Source: Gluconobacter wancherniae NBRC 103581 (GTDB taxonomy: Bacteria; Pseudomonadota; Alphaproteobacteria; Acetobacterales; Acetobacteraceae). From it: 64,000 bases of DNA. The notes under the pieces were generated by a model, which did no database searches, had not been told where the DNA came from, and was given only the letters and a program-made list of their open reading frames with translations. Within the stretch, counting starts at the first letter, position 1. The number at the start of each line of letters is the position of its first letter. Where the stretch lies: positions 124,001 through 188,000 of the forward strand of contig NZ_BJUZ01000002.1 in the NCBI RefSeq assembly GCF_007988885.1, given 5' to 3'. Shown here piece by piece: positions 17,462 through 26,685 of the stretch. Both the position numbers and the translations under genes were made by a program.

Positions 17462-17722
17462 ATGGGCAGCATGAGCCCCATTCACTGGCTGATCCTGGCG
17501 GTCGTTCTGCTCGTCGTGTTTGGCGGCGGTGGAAAGATCAGCGGTATGATGGGAGACTTCGCGAAGGGGATAAAATCCTTCAAGAAGAACATGGCCGATG
17601 ACGAAACCATGACACCGCCTTCAGAGGCAGGTCAGGTCCCGCCGGGTCACATCTCCCCGCCGAACCAGCCGTCCGGCTACAGCCAGACGACAAACAGCGA
17701 CACGCACCGCTCTCAGGTCTGA
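17462..17722 (+). CDS. tatA: Sec-independent translocase subunit TatA
   Basis: The 86-residue product has a single N-terminal membrane helix ('[19 protein letters not shown]'), an amphipathic helix ('[19 protein letters not shown]') and a polar tail, as in TatA. TatA polymerises to form the pore for folded proteins with twin-arginine signals, such as the dehydrogenase small subunit at 8635. CGGAG precedes the ATG. tatB and tatC are not adjacent. Its stop shares a base with the mtnB start (TGATG). Confidence 0.92.
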   Translation: MGSMSPIHWLILAVVLLVVFGGGGKISGMMGDFAKGIKSFKKNMADDETMTPPSEAGQVPPGHISPPNQPSGYSQTTNSDTHRSQV

Positions 17723-18348
17723 TGTCTGGTACGATTGCCGACCCGGCATGGGTCGAGGCCTGCCAACAGATCATGCAGGCCGGTCGCCGCATGGATGCGC
17801 GTGGCTGGGTTCCCGCAACAGCCGGGAACCTGTCGTGTCGCCTTGCCGACGGACGTATCGCCATCACCCGTTCAGGGGGGCACAAAGGCTTCCTGAGTGA
17901 AAATGGCGTGATCGAAATCGATCCGCAGGGTACCCCGCTCAATCCCGGCGACAGGGCGAGTGCGGAAACCCTTCTACACACGCAGCTTTACGCACATGAT
18001 GCATCTATCGGTGCAGTGCTCCACGGCCATTCGGTAGCGGCAACCGTTCTTTCCATGGACGAAGTGTCGGATGCCATCACGCTCGCCGATTACGAAATCC
18101 TCAAGGTGTTCGAGGGGCAGAAAACCCACGAGACCAGTCTGGAGCTGCCGCTGTTCCACAACGATCAGGACATTGCTCGTCTGGCAACGGTCGTGGCTCC
18201 AGTGCTCGCGGACATGAAACTCGGCTACCTGATCCGAGGCCACGGCGTGTATGTCTGGGGGCCTGACATGCCCACGGCCCTTGCGCGCCTTGAAGGTCTC
18301 GAGTTCCTGCTTGCATGCCATCTCGCCCGTCAGCAGAAGGCACACTGA
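17722..18348 (+). CDS. mtnB: Methylthioribulose-1-phosphate dehydratase
   Basis: This 208-residue class II aldolase-like protein has the zinc ligands 'LHGHS' (His101, His103) and 'IRGHGVYVWG' (His174) and an acidic residue in 'SAETLLH'. Together with mtnD and mtnC it catalyses the middle of methionine salvage, from methylthioribulose-1-phosphate to the acireductone. Adjacent mtnD supports this assignment over other class II aldolases. It starts at the last base of the tatA stop codon. Confidence 0.93.
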   Translation: MSGTIADPAWVEACQQIMQAGRRMDARGWVPATAGNLSCRLADGRIAITRSGGHKGFLSENGVIEIDPQGTPLNPGDRASAETLLHTQLYAHDASIGAVLHGHSVAATVLSMDEVSDAITLADYEILKVFEGQKTHETSLELPLFHNDQDIARLATVVAPVLADMKLGYLIRGHGVYVWGPDMPTALARLEGLEFLLACHLARQQKAH

Positions 18349-18349
18349 C

Positions 18350-18904
18350 ATGAGCCGTCTTACCGTTTTCCGAGATGACGCCCCTGGTGTCATCGTTTCG
18401 GACACTACCGATCCACGTGAAATTGCAGAAACCCTGCGCCCCCACAACATCCGCTTTGAGCGTTGGTCAGCCCCCGAGACGCCTCCAAAGGACGCCTCCA
18501 CGGACGTCATACTTGAAGCCTATCGCCCCTATCTCGATACCCTGATGGGTGAGACCGGTGCGGGAAGTGCGGATGTCGTGCGTATCAATGCGCAGACCCC
18601 CAATCTTCCCGCCCTGCGCCAGAAGTTTCTGGCCGAACACGTGCATAGCGAAGATGAAGTACGCTTCTTTGTGCATGGCCGTGGTGCTTTCGTCATGCAT
18701 ATCGACGGGTATGTTTATTCGGCCCTTTGCGTGCAGGGTGACCTGATCTCCGTGCCCACTGGCATTCCGCACTGGTTTGACGCAGGCACCGAGCCTGATG
18801 TCGTTGCCCTTCGCGTCTTCACCGACACGACAGGTTGGGTTGCGGAATATACAGGAGACGCAATTGCCGAGCGCTTCCCGGCTGACGTCCCCACAGTCAG
18901 CTGA
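18350..18904 (+). CDS. mtnD: Acireductone dioxygenase
   Basis: This 185-residue cupin has the metal site H97-x-H99...E103...H141 ('HVHSEDEVRFFVHG', 'PHWFDAG') of acireductone dioxygenases. It cleaves the acireductone to the keto-acid precursor of methionine (Fe form) or to a different set including CO (Ni form). The start at 18350 follows the mtnB stop by one base. An in-frame upstream start would overlap mtnB deeply and is less likely. Confidence 0.95.
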   Translation: MSRLTVFRDDAPGVIVSDTTDPREIAETLRPHNIRFERWSAPETPPKDASTDVILEAYRPYLDTLMGETGAGSADVVRINAQTPNLPALRQKFLAEHVHSEDEVRFFVHGRGAFVMHIDGYVYSALCVQGDLISVPTGIPHWFDAGTEPDVVALRVFTDTTGWVAEYTGDAIAERFPADVPTVS

Positions 18905-18939
18905 CCGATCCAGCACTCTGAAAGACTGAAAAGACCGAT

Positions 18940-19620
18940 ATGATCCGTCTCGTTCTGCTTGATATCGAGGGCACGACCCTGCCGATTTCCTTCGTGCGGG
19001 ACGTCATGTTTCCCTACGCGGCCAAGGCTCTGCCGGAACTCCTGACCCGACAGGACAATCCAAAAGTCGTCGAGGCCATAGCGGATATCGCGGCGACGCA
19101 TCCTGGAGAGAGTCCGCTTTCGGTCTGTGAGAGCTGGATGGCAAAGGATGAGAAAGCAGCCCCGTTGAAAAGTCTTCAGGGCATTGCCTGGAAAAGCGGC
19201 TTCGACGACGGCGCCCTCAAAGCGGATCTTTATCCGGATGTGCCGCCTGCGCTCAGGTCATGGCACGATGCCGGGCTGAAGCTTGCGGTGTATTCGTCCG
19301 GCTCCGTACAGGCGCAAAAGCTGCTCTACGGTCACACGGCGCAGGGAGATCTAACGCCTCTGTTTAATGGCTTTTTCGATCTTTCCACAGGTGGCAAAAA
19401 GGATTCTCAATCCTACGCGCGGATCGCAGAATCCATGGACCTTCCACCAGCCGAAATTCTTTTCCTGTCCGATATCGGCGCCGAACTCGACGCAGCCAGC
19501 CAGGCCGGGTTGCAGGTGTGTCAGCTTGTGCGCCCGCAGGATGAGACGATTGCACATGATGGTGCCCCTCAGGCCGCCACGTTAGAAGACGTCTCCAGCC
19601 TGTTCAGCCTGCCATCATGA
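18940..19620 (+). CDS. mtnC: Enolase-phosphatase (methionine salvage)
   Basis: This 226-residue HAD-superfamily protein has the catalytic 'LLDIEGTTLPISFV' motif at its N-terminus and 'VYSSGSVQAQKLLYGHT' and 'FLSDIGAELDAA' further on. That is the enolase-phosphatase E1 pattern, converting diketomethylthiopentyl-phosphate to acireductone. It completes mtnB-mtnD-mtnC. The usual first enzymes of the route (mtnA, mtnK or a phosphorylase) are not in the window. Its stop overlaps the ribF start (ATGA). Confidence 0.93.
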   Translation: MIRLVLLDIEGTTLPISFVRDVMFPYAAKALPELLTRQDNPKVVEAIADIAATHPGESPLSVCESWMAKDEKAAPLKSLQGIAWKSGFDDGALKADLYPDVPPALRSWHDAGLKLAVYSSGSVQAQKLLYGHTAQGDLTPLFNGFFDLSTGGKKDSQSYARIAESMDLPPAEILFLSDIGAELDAASQAGLQVCQLVRPQDETIAHDGAPQAATLEDVSSLFSLPS

Positions 19621-20540
19621 CACTGCATACAGACTGGCGTCACATTCCCGCCAATGCCCGTGGTACTGTCGCGGCACTTGGCAATTTTGACGGCGTGCAT
19701 CTCGGTCATGCGCATCTGCTCCAGACCCTGAAAACCGCACAGCCGGACCAGCCTCTTTCGGTCGTGACGTTCGATCCTCATCCCAGAGAGCTGTTCCGCC
19801 CGCAGGATCCGCCATTCCGCCTCATGCTTCCAGACGTTCGGGCAGAAGCGCTCGCGGAACATGGTGTGGAGCATGTATTTCAGATCCCGTTTGACACCGA
19901 ATTCTCCCATCTCAGCGCGGAAGAGTTTGTCCGGGACGTGCTGATCGGTGCGCTGGGCGTGTCGCATGTTGCCTGTGGTGCGGATTTTGCATTCGGCCAT
20001 AGGAGAGGCGGGGATATCGCCTGCCTCGAATCCATACTCAAATCTCACGGCATAGGCCTGACGATTGTCCCGCAGCTGTCAGATGTCGGCGGTCCACTTG
20101 CCTCCAGCCGTATCCGTCGCCTGCTGCAGGAGGGTTACCCCGAACGCGCTGCAGCCGAGCTTGGGCGTCCATGGGCAATTACGGGCAAAGTTGTGAAGGG
20201 CGACCAGCGCGGTCGTCTGCTCGGCTTCCCCACAGCCAACATTCCCCTGACACAGCATATCGAGCCCGCTCGTGGGGTTTACGCCGTCCGCGTTACGCTT
20301 CCAGACGGCCGCGTAATCCCGGGAGTGGCCAATATCGGCCGTCGTCCCACGATCAACGATGGACGGGAAAGCCGCCTCGAAGCTCATCTCTTCGATTTTG
20401 ATGAAGACCTCTACGGTCAGACACTGAGTGTCGCTCTGGTCGCGCTGCTACGTGAAGAAAAACGCTTCTCCGGGCTGGACGAACTCAAGGGCCAGATTGC
20501 TCAGGATGCGGCTCAGGCGCGGGCTGTTCTGGCAGCCTGA
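19617..20540 (+). CDS. ribF: Bifunctional riboflavin kinase / FAD synthetase
   Basis: The 307-residue product has an N-terminal nucleotidyltransferase domain ('LGNFDGVHLGHAHLL') and a C-terminal riboflavin-kinase domain with 'GRLLGFPTANI' and 'GVANIGRRPT'. It converts riboflavin to FMN and FAD, needed here by the GMC dehydrogenase and D-lactate dehydrogenase. It overlaps mtnC by 4 bases and is followed by ileS after 88 bases, the common ribF-ileS-lspA order. Confidence 0.97.
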   Translation: MTLHTDWRHIPANARGTVAALGNFDGVHLGHAHLLQTLKTAQPDQPLSVVTFDPHPRELFRPQDPPFRLMLPDVRAEALAEHGVEHVFQIPFDTEFSHLSAEEFVRDVLIGALGVSHVACGADFAFGHRRGGDIACLESILKSHGIGLTIVPQLSDVGGPLASSRIRRLLQEGYPERAAAELGRPWAITGKVVKGDQRGRLLGFPTANIPLTQHIEPARGVYAVRVTLPDGRVIPGVANIGRRPTINDGRESRLEAHLFDFDEDLYGQTLSVALVALLREEKRFSGLDELKGQIAQDAAQARAVLAA

Positions 20541-20628
20541 ACTGCTCCAGACTTGACCGCAGCGGGTCGCGCTCTCCATATGGTCGCCATTTCGCGAATG
20601 ACCATAAAAGCAGCCGGGCCGTCCAATC

Positions 20629-23466
20629 ATGTCTGATACCCCCTTCAAAGAGCAGCAGGACCGCTACCGCGACACGGTATTCCTCCCGCGCACCAGCTTC
20701 CCGATGCGCGGTGGTCTACCGAAGCGCGAGCCCGATACGCTCGCCCGCTGGGCAGCCATGGACCTGGACGGCAAGATCCGTGAATCTGGCAAAGGACGCC
20801 CGGTCTTCACGCTCCACGATGGCCCTCCATACGCCAATGGCCACGTCCACACAGGCCATGCCCTTAACAAGGTAATGAAGGACGTCATCAACCGCGCACA
20901 CCGCATGTCCGGTTTCCAGGTCCGCTATCTGCCGGGTTGGGATTGCCACGGACTGCCCATCGAATGGCGGATCGAGGAACAGTATCGCAAGGCTGGCAAG
21001 GACAAGGATGCCGTGCCCCTGCTGCAGTTCCGGGCCGAGTGCCGCCAGTATGCCGGCGAGTGGGTTGAGAAGCAGGCGGCTGATTTCCGCCGGCTCGGCG
21101 TTCAGGCCGAGTGGGCGAACCGCTACGTCACCATGGATTTCTCGTCTGAAGCCCAGATCGTCGATGAAATCGGCAAGTTCCTGCTGAACGGTAGCCTCTA
21201 CCGCGGTTTGCGCCCGATCATGTGGAGCCCCGTCGAAAAAACGGCTCTTGCAGAAGCGGAAATCGAATACCACGACGTCGATTCTACCACGATCCACGTC
21301 GCATTCCCGGTCATCACAGACCCGACCCCCGCCCGTGCCCTGGAAGGTGTGTCTGCCGTTATCTGGACCACGACACCGTGGACCATCCCGGCAAACCGCG
21401 CGCTTGCCTGTGGTCCGGACATCACTTACGTCGTTCTGCGCGTTGATGAAGTCACCCAGAGCAGCCTTGTGCCGCTGGGCGCCAGACTTCTGATTGCTGA
21501 AGAGCGTATTGCACCATTCTGTGCAGAGGCCAGAATTTCGGCGTATCACACGCTCTACACCCTGCCCGGTAGCGCGCTGGAAGGTGTGATCTGTGCCCAC
21601 CCGCTGCGTGGACGTGGATACGAGTTTGACGTCCCCATGCTGCAAGGCGAGTTCGTCACCACGGATGCCGGTACCGGGCTCGTCCATATGGCGCCATCCC
21701 ATGGTCAGGACGATTTCGTTCTCTGCCGCGCCAATGACATCGAAGTCCCCGAACTGGTGGAAGACGATGGCCGCTATGCACCGTGGGTTCCACATCTGGC
21801 CGGTGTGCATGTCTTCAAGGCTGCAGATCCTGTCTGCGACCTGCTGACAGAAGCCCGCCAGAGCGCGGAGCACGATGGCGCACCCGCTACGGGCCTGATG
21901 GTCCGTGGGTCCATCAGACATTCCTACCCGCATTCTTGGCGCTCCCGTGCGCCAGTCATTTTCCGTGCAACGCCACAATGGTTCATCGCCATGAATGGCA
22001 AGAACCACCTGCGTGAAAAATCCCTCAAGGCGCTCGACAACGTTACGTTCGTGCCTGCAGCGGCTCGCCGTCGCCTGACCTCGATGATCGAGCAGCGTCC
22101 AGACTGGTGCATTTCGCGCCAGCGTGCCTGGGGCGTGCCGATCGCAGTGTTCGTCGAGAAGCGTTCAGGCGATGTGCTCCGTGATCCAGCTGTCATGAAG
22201 CGCGTTGTCGAGACCGTACGCGAACATGGTGCAGACGCATGGTACTCCACAGATCCAGCCGTTTTCCTTGGCCCGGATCGTGATCCTGCCGATTATGATC
22301 AGGTGTTCGACATTGTGGACGTCTGGTTCGAAAGTGGCTCGACGCATCGCTTTGTGCTCGATCAGGAAGGCATGAACTTCCCTGCCGATCTCTATCTCGA
22401 AGGCTCTGACCAGCATCGTGGCTGGTTCCAGTCCTCCCTTCTGGAAAGTGTCGGCACGATGGGCGTGGCGCCCTACAAGGCACTCGTGACGAACGGCTTC
22501 GTTCTGGACGAGCAGGGCCGCAAGATGTCCAAGTCCCTTGGGAACGTCATTGCGCCTTCAGACGTCACCGAAAAGCTCGGTGCAGATATCCTGCGTCTGT
22601 GGGTACTGAATTCAGATACGAACGAAGATCTGCGTATCGGCAACGAAATCCTGAAGCAGCAGGGCGAACTCTACCGCCGTTTGCGCAACACACTACGCTG
22701 GCTGCTGGGTGCGCTCGACGGTTACACCGCTGCAGAAGCCGTGCCCTACGCCAGCATGCCCCCACTGGAGCAGTACATCCTGCACCGCCTGTCGGAACTG
22801 CATGGCCTTGTAGCCCGCGCCGTTGAAACGCATCAGTGGGTCGGCGTGTATCCGGCATTGCACGGATTCTGCACAACGGATCTCTCGGCGTTCTATTTCG
22901 ACATCCGCAAGGACGCGATCTATTGCGACGACACCTCCGACCTGACGCGCCGCTCCGCCCGGACTGTTCTGGATGTCCTGCACCGTGCGCTCTGCACATG
23001 GCTCGCTCCTGTTCTGGTCTTCACGGCTGAAGAAGCATGGCAGGATCGTTTTGGAATCGAAGGCAGTGTCCATCTGGAGCAGTTCTTCGAGCCCGATGGT
23101 GAATGGCATAATGCCGAGCTTGGTGCGAAATGGGATGATATCCGTGCCTATCGTCGCCTGGTAACAACAGAACTCGAAACCGCGCGCCGCGACGGCACTA
23201 TCGGCTCCTCGCTTGAGGCCAGCGTCACGCTGCCAATGTCGCAGGAAGAAGCCGAGCAGTTCGGCCTTGTGGACTGGGCGGAACTGCTCATCACGTCCCA
23301 CGCAGAAATTGAGCTGTTGCCCGGTGAAACCCCTCACGGTGGGCCGCAGGTCGAGCGCGCACCCGGTGAAAAATGCGCACGTTGCTGGAAGGTTCTCCCG
23401 GAAGTGGGCGAGAACGCCGAACACACGCATCTGTGCCGACGCTGCGTCAGTGTGGTGTCCGCATGA
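20629..23466 (+). CDS. ileS: Isoleucyl-tRNA synthetase
   Basis: This 945-residue class I synthetase has 'PPYANGHVHTGHALNK' (HIGH motif as HTGH), 'KMSKSLGN' (KMSKS), the editing domain between them and a C-terminal zinc site 'CARCWKV' and 'CRRC'. The length fits bacterial type IleRS. It sits between ribF and lspA, overlapping lspA by 4 bases. No T-box or other leader structure is evident in the 88-base gap upstream. Confidence 0.98.
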   Translation: MSDTPFKEQQDRYRDTVFLPRTSFPMRGGLPKREPDTLARWAAMDLDGKIRESGKGRPVFTLHDGPPYANGHVHTGHALNKVMKDVINRAHRMSGFQVRYLPGWDCHGLPIEWRIEEQYRKAGKDKDAVPLLQFRAECRQYAGEWVEKQAADFRRLGVQAEWANRYVTMDFSSEAQIVDEIGKFLLNGSLYRGLRPIMWSPVEKTALAEAEIEYHDVDSTTIHVAFPVITDPTPARALEGVSAVIWTTTPWTIPANRALACGPDITYVVLRVDEVTQSSLVPLGARLLIAEERIAPFCAEARISAYHTLYTLPGSALEGVICAHPLRGRGYEFDVPMLQGEFVTTDAGTGLVHMAPSHGQDDFVLCRANDIEVPELVEDDGRYAPWVPHLAGVHVFKAADPVCDLLTEARQSAEHDGAPATGLMVRGSIRHSYPHSWRSRAPVIFRATPQWFIAMNGKNHLREKSLKALDNVTFVPAAARRRLTSMIEQRPDWCISRQRAWGVPIAVFVEKRSGDVLRDPAVMKRVVETVREHGADAWYSTDPAVFLGPDRDPADYDQVFDIVDVWFESGSTHRFVLDQEGMNFPADLYLEGSDQHRGWFQSSLLESVGTMGVAPYKALVTNGFVLDEQGRKMSKSLGNVIAPSDVTEKLGADILRLWVLNSDTNEDLRIGNEILKQQGELYRRLRNTLRWLLGALDGYTAAEAVPYASMPPLEQYILHRLSELHGLVARAVETHQWVGVYPALHGFCTTDLSAFYFDIRKDAIYCDDTSDLTRRSARTVLDVLHRALCTWLAPVLVFTAEEAWQDRFGIEGSVHLEQFFEPDGEWHNAELGAKWDDIRAYRRLVTTELETARRDGTIGSSLEASVTLPMSQEEAEQFGLVDWAELLITSHAEIELLPGETPHGGPQVERAPGEKCARCWKVLPEVGENAEHTHLCRRCVSVVSA

Positions 23467-23978
23467 TTTCACTCTGGCAAGAGGGAATGAGCCGCACCAG
23501 TCGTATCGTCCTTGGTGTGGCGCTTCTGGTGCTCGTGCTGGTGCTTGATCAGGCCAGCAAAGACTGGATCCTGTATTACTATCACCTGCCGGACCGGGGA
23601 TCGGTCCAGATCCTGCCATTCCTGAACTTTACGATGGTCTGGAACCATGCCGTTACGTTCGGGATGTTTGGTGGCCTCGGCGCCAAAGGCCCCTGGGTCT
23701 TTTGTGCCATCTCCATGGGGGCGGTTGGTCTGCTGCTATGGACGCTCACCCGCACACGGCGGACGCTTGTCGCAGCGGCCTGTGGCGCCATTGCCGGTGG
23801 CGCCATCGGCAATGTCATTGATCGCCTGCGCTATGGCGCGGTGGTGGACTTTCTTCATGCCCATGCATTCGGCTGGTCATGGTATGTTTTCAATGTTGCC
23901 GATTCCGGTATCGTCTGTGGTGTGGTGGTCTGGCTGATTGACTCCTTTCTCGCCGACCGCCAGACCCGTCAGACCTGA
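23463..23978 (+). CDS. lspA: Lipoprotein signal peptidase
   Basis: The 171-residue product, starting at the ATG that overlaps the ileS stop (ATGA), has four membrane segments and the two catalytic aspartates in 'GAVVDF' (Asp129) and 'FNVADS' (Asp147). It cleaves prolipoprotein signals after diacylglyceryl transfer. A second ATG at 23487 is possible but lacks spacing for a ribosome site. Confidence 0.95.
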   Translation: MISLWQEGMSRTSRIVLGVALLVLVLVLDQASKDWILYYYHLPDRGSVQILPFLNFTMVWNHAVTFGMFGGLGAKGPWVFCAISMGAVGLLLWTLTRTRRTLVAAACGAIAGGAIGNVIDRLRYGAVVDFLHAHAFGWSWYVFNVADSGIVCGVVVWLIDSFLADRQTRQT

Positions 23979-24059
23979 TTCATGCCTTTCCGGAACTTGC
24001 CGGGAAGTGCCGTGGATTGTAGGACTGTTTCCATCATGATCGCGTCCCAGGGGCCCTCC

Positions 24060-24614
24060 ATGCGTTGTGTTCGTTCTTCCGCTACCCGCCTCAGCCTGCA
24101 CATGGGTGCGCTTGCCTCCGTTGGCCTGATGCTGTCTGGCTGTTCAGGCAATGACGTGGCCCGTGCATTCGGCATGGAGCGCGCCATGCCCGACGAATAT
24201 ACCGTCACGACGCGTGCTCCGCTGTCCATGCCGCCTTCAGAGCAGCTCGGTCTTCCGGGGGCGAGCGACGCCCATCGTCCAGACGAGAGCCCGCGTATGC
24301 AGGCGCTGGAAACCCTTTCGCCAGACACTGCCCTTCATCCGGTGGAGGGTACGGCCAGCTCGGGACAGAGCGCGCTCGTAGAACAGGCCGACACAGCATC
24401 CAAGGCGCCAAACAATGCCGAACTTGGCAGTGAAGGCGCGGGCTTCGTAGACAATCTGATGTTCTGGAACGGTGGCCGGGCAGGCTCCGTGGTGGACGGT
24501 ACTGCCGAAAATCGACGCATCCGCGAAAATTCTGCACTAGGCCGCAATACAGCATCCGGTGCCACGCCGACGGCCAAGGGCAAGTCATCCGGTGGTTTCC
24601 TCGGTATTTTCTGA
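24060..24614 (+). CDS. DUF3035 (BamF-like) lipoprotein
   Basis: The N-terminus ends in a lipobox ('LMLSGC') and the mature part begins 'MPDEYTVTTRAPLSMPPS', the diagnostic opening of alphaproteobacterial DUF3035 proteins, which associate with the outer-membrane assembly machine in some species. It lies directly after lspA, as in many alphaproteobacteria. The ATG at 24060 has AGGGG six bases upstream; ATG at 24036 is an alternative. The C-terminal half is low in complexity. Confidence 0.8.
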   Translation: MRCVRSSATRLSLHMGALASVGLMLSGCSGNDVARAFGMERAMPDEYTVTTRAPLSMPPSEQLGLPGASDAHRPDESPRMQALETLSPDTALHPVEGTASSGQSALVEQADTASKAPNNAELGSEGAGFVDNLMFWNGGRAGSVVDGTAENRRIRENSALGRNTASGATPTAKGKSSGGFLGIF

Positions 24615-24712
24615 TCTGATTTTGGCTCTCCCCGCCAGCAGGCGGATCGCACAGACAGACCGGGCGAGGGGACCATGTCGTCTCCCGCCCGTTGCGATCA
24701 TGAGGCAGCCTG

Positions 24713-26566
24713 TTGTCTGAATTTTCCATCCGCCCAACAATCCGCAGACTATCAGGTCACGTCATAGATCTGATCGCCGCCGGTGAAGTGATCGAGCGTC
24801 CCGCAGCAGCTCTCAAGGAGCTTGTCGAGAACGCTATCGATGCAGGTGCAACACGGATCTCCGTTGCACTGCGTGGCGGCGGCACGGACCGGATCGATGT
24901 GACAGACAACGGGTGCGGCATGACGCCCGCCGAACTTGAACTCGCAGTCGAACGTCACTGCACATCCAAACTTCAGGATGAGCGACTGGTTCAGATCCGC
25001 ACGCTTGGTTTTCGAGGAGAAGCGCTGCCATCCATCGGTGCCAGTGCCCGTCTCGCCATTACATCGCGCACGTCGGACGCCGATACTGCCTGGATGTTAC
25101 GTGTGGAAGGTGGCGCCATCACGCCTCCACAACCCGCTTCTGGCCCGATTGGCACGCGCATTGTCGTCACCGATCTCTTTTTCGCCACACCCGCCCGGCG
25201 AAAATTTCTTAAAAGCGCACGGGTAGAAGGTGGCCATGCAGAATCGGTGATGCGCAGGCTGGCCCTGTGCGCGCCACATTGTGCCATGCGCGTGACGCTG
25301 GATGACAAAACCCTTTTTGACCTTCCCGCTCAAAGCCCGATTGCCCGTGCAGCCTCTATTCTGGATGTCACACCAGACACCCTGATCCCGCTCGACGAGC
25401 AGCGCGGTGCTGTGCGTCTCTCCGGTTTCGCATGTGGGCCGGCCCGCACACGGGCCACAGGCTCCGGTCAGTTTATTCTGGTTAATAATCGTCCCGTCAC
25501 TGATCCCGTATTACGAACGGCTATTCGTGTCGCATATCGCCCTGTGATTGAGCGGGGGCGCTTTCCGGTTATGGCCCTGCATCTTAACGTCCCGCTTGAA
25601 CGGTTGGATGTGAATGTGCACCCCGCCAAAACGGAACTACGTTTTGCTGACGAAAACGATATCAAATCTCTGGTTATCGGTGGCCTTGGCCGCGCTCTGG
25701 GGCATGGCTCCAGCGGCGGTGGAGGCATCTATGCCAGCTTTGCTGCGCGCACCTCACGTCCTTCCATAGCGTATCCCTCACGCTCGGACACTGCGCTCTC
25801 AACAGCACCTATCCCGGAGGTACGACCGGAAAAGCCCGCCCAATTCGTCCTACCAGAGGCTGTGCCTTCCTCTGCGGACGGTGTTCGACCGGGTTTTGCT
25901 GAAACGGACACCGTCTTTGCGCCTGCCGCGCGTGCCCCGCTTGAGCCAGAAGCTCTTGATCCCGCTTTTCCGCTGGGAGCCTCGGTTGCACAGGTATTTG
26001 ACACATATATTCTGGCCGTGGCGCCAGATGGTGATTTGATCCTTGTGGATCAGCACGCGGCTCACGAACGCCTGATGCACGAACGTCTGCGGGATCAGTT
26101 CGCAACCGGGACGCTTCGTGCACAGGCGCTGCTCCTTCCAGAAGTTGTCGACCTGCCTGCACGAGAGGCCGAGGCTCTTCTGCTGCGCTCGGATGAACTT
26201 TCGAAACTTGGCATCGACCTTGAGTCATTCGGTGCGGGAAGCGTGCTGCTGCGTTCTGTTCCGGCATTGCTTGGAACAAAGGATGTTCAGTCACTTCTGA
26301 AAGACGTCGCAGACGAATTGGTCAACGATCCAGCGCTCACGGCAGATGAGACAGATAGCCTTTCCAATCGCTTTGATGCTGTGATCGCACGGATGGCGTG
26401 TCATGGAAGTATCCGGGCGGGGCGTCGGCTCAAGCCCGAGGAAATGGACGCGCTTCTGCGCGATATGGAGCGCACTCCACGCGCCAATACATGCTCTCAT
26501 GGGCGCCCGACTTGGCTGCGTCTGACAAGAAACGAAATCGAACGCCTTTTTGGGCGTGTCAAATAG
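24713..26566 (+). CDS. mutL: DNA mismatch repair protein MutL (endonuclease type)
   Basis: The 617-residue product has the GHKL ATPase motifs ('LVENAIDAGAT', 'DNGCGM', 'GFRGEALPSIG'). Its C-terminal dimerisation domain carries 'DQHAAHERLMHE', the DQHA(x)2E(x)4E metal-dependent nicking motif, and 'ACHGSIR' and 'CSHGRP' near the end. The start is a TTG at 24713 with GAGG eight bases upstream. The typical 'NKIAAGEV' motif reads 'DLIAAGEV', a small departure. A variable Pro/Ala-rich linker spans about residues 330-420. Confidence 0.96.
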   Translation: MSEFSIRPTIRRLSGHVIDLIAAGEVIERPAAALKELVENAIDAGATRISVALRGGGTDRIDVTDNGCGMTPAELELAVERHCTSKLQDERLVQIRTLGFRGEALPSIGASARLAITSRTSDADTAWMLRVEGGAITPPQPASGPIGTRIVVTDLFFATPARRKFLKSARVEGGHAESVMRRLALCAPHCAMRVTLDDKTLFDLPAQSPIARAASILDVTPDTLIPLDEQRGAVRLSGFACGPARTRATGSGQFILVNNRPVTDPVLRTAIRVAYRPVIERGRFPVMALHLNVPLERLDVNVHPAKTELRFADENDIKSLVIGGLGRALGHGSSGGGGIYASFAARTSRPSIAYPSRSDTALSTAPIPEVRPEKPAQFVLPEAVPSSADGVRPGFAETDTVFAPAARAPLEPEALDPAFPLGASVAQVFDTYILAVAPDGDLILVDQHAAHERLMHERLRDQFATGTLRAQALLLPEVVDLPAREAEALLLRSDELSKLGIDLESFGAGSVLLRSVPALLGTKDVQSLLKDVADELVNDPALTADETDSLSNRFDAVIARMACHGSIRAGRRLKPEEMDALLRDMERTPRANTCSHGRPTWLRLTRNEIERLFGRVK

Positions 26567-26685
26567 TTTCCAACCACCAGGGCATATCCGCCCTGCTCAT
26601 GCTGCACGACGTGATGGGTGTATCTCCGCGCCTGTGTGCTAGAAATTGTGCAAACATTGCACCGCACCAGAGAGAAGAGCCGTCC

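Noticed and set aside
20716-22008. Long minus-strand open frame (430 codons) opposite ileS
   Set aside because: It mirrors ileS and has no recognisable protein features or ribosome site.
22693-23619. Minus-strand open frame (308 codons) opposite ileS/lspA
   Set aside because: Antisense to well supported genes with no domain features.
26578-26595. CAGGGC...GCCCTG inverted repeat after mutL
   Set aside because: The stem has only six bases and there is no T-run, so it is not convincing as a terminator.
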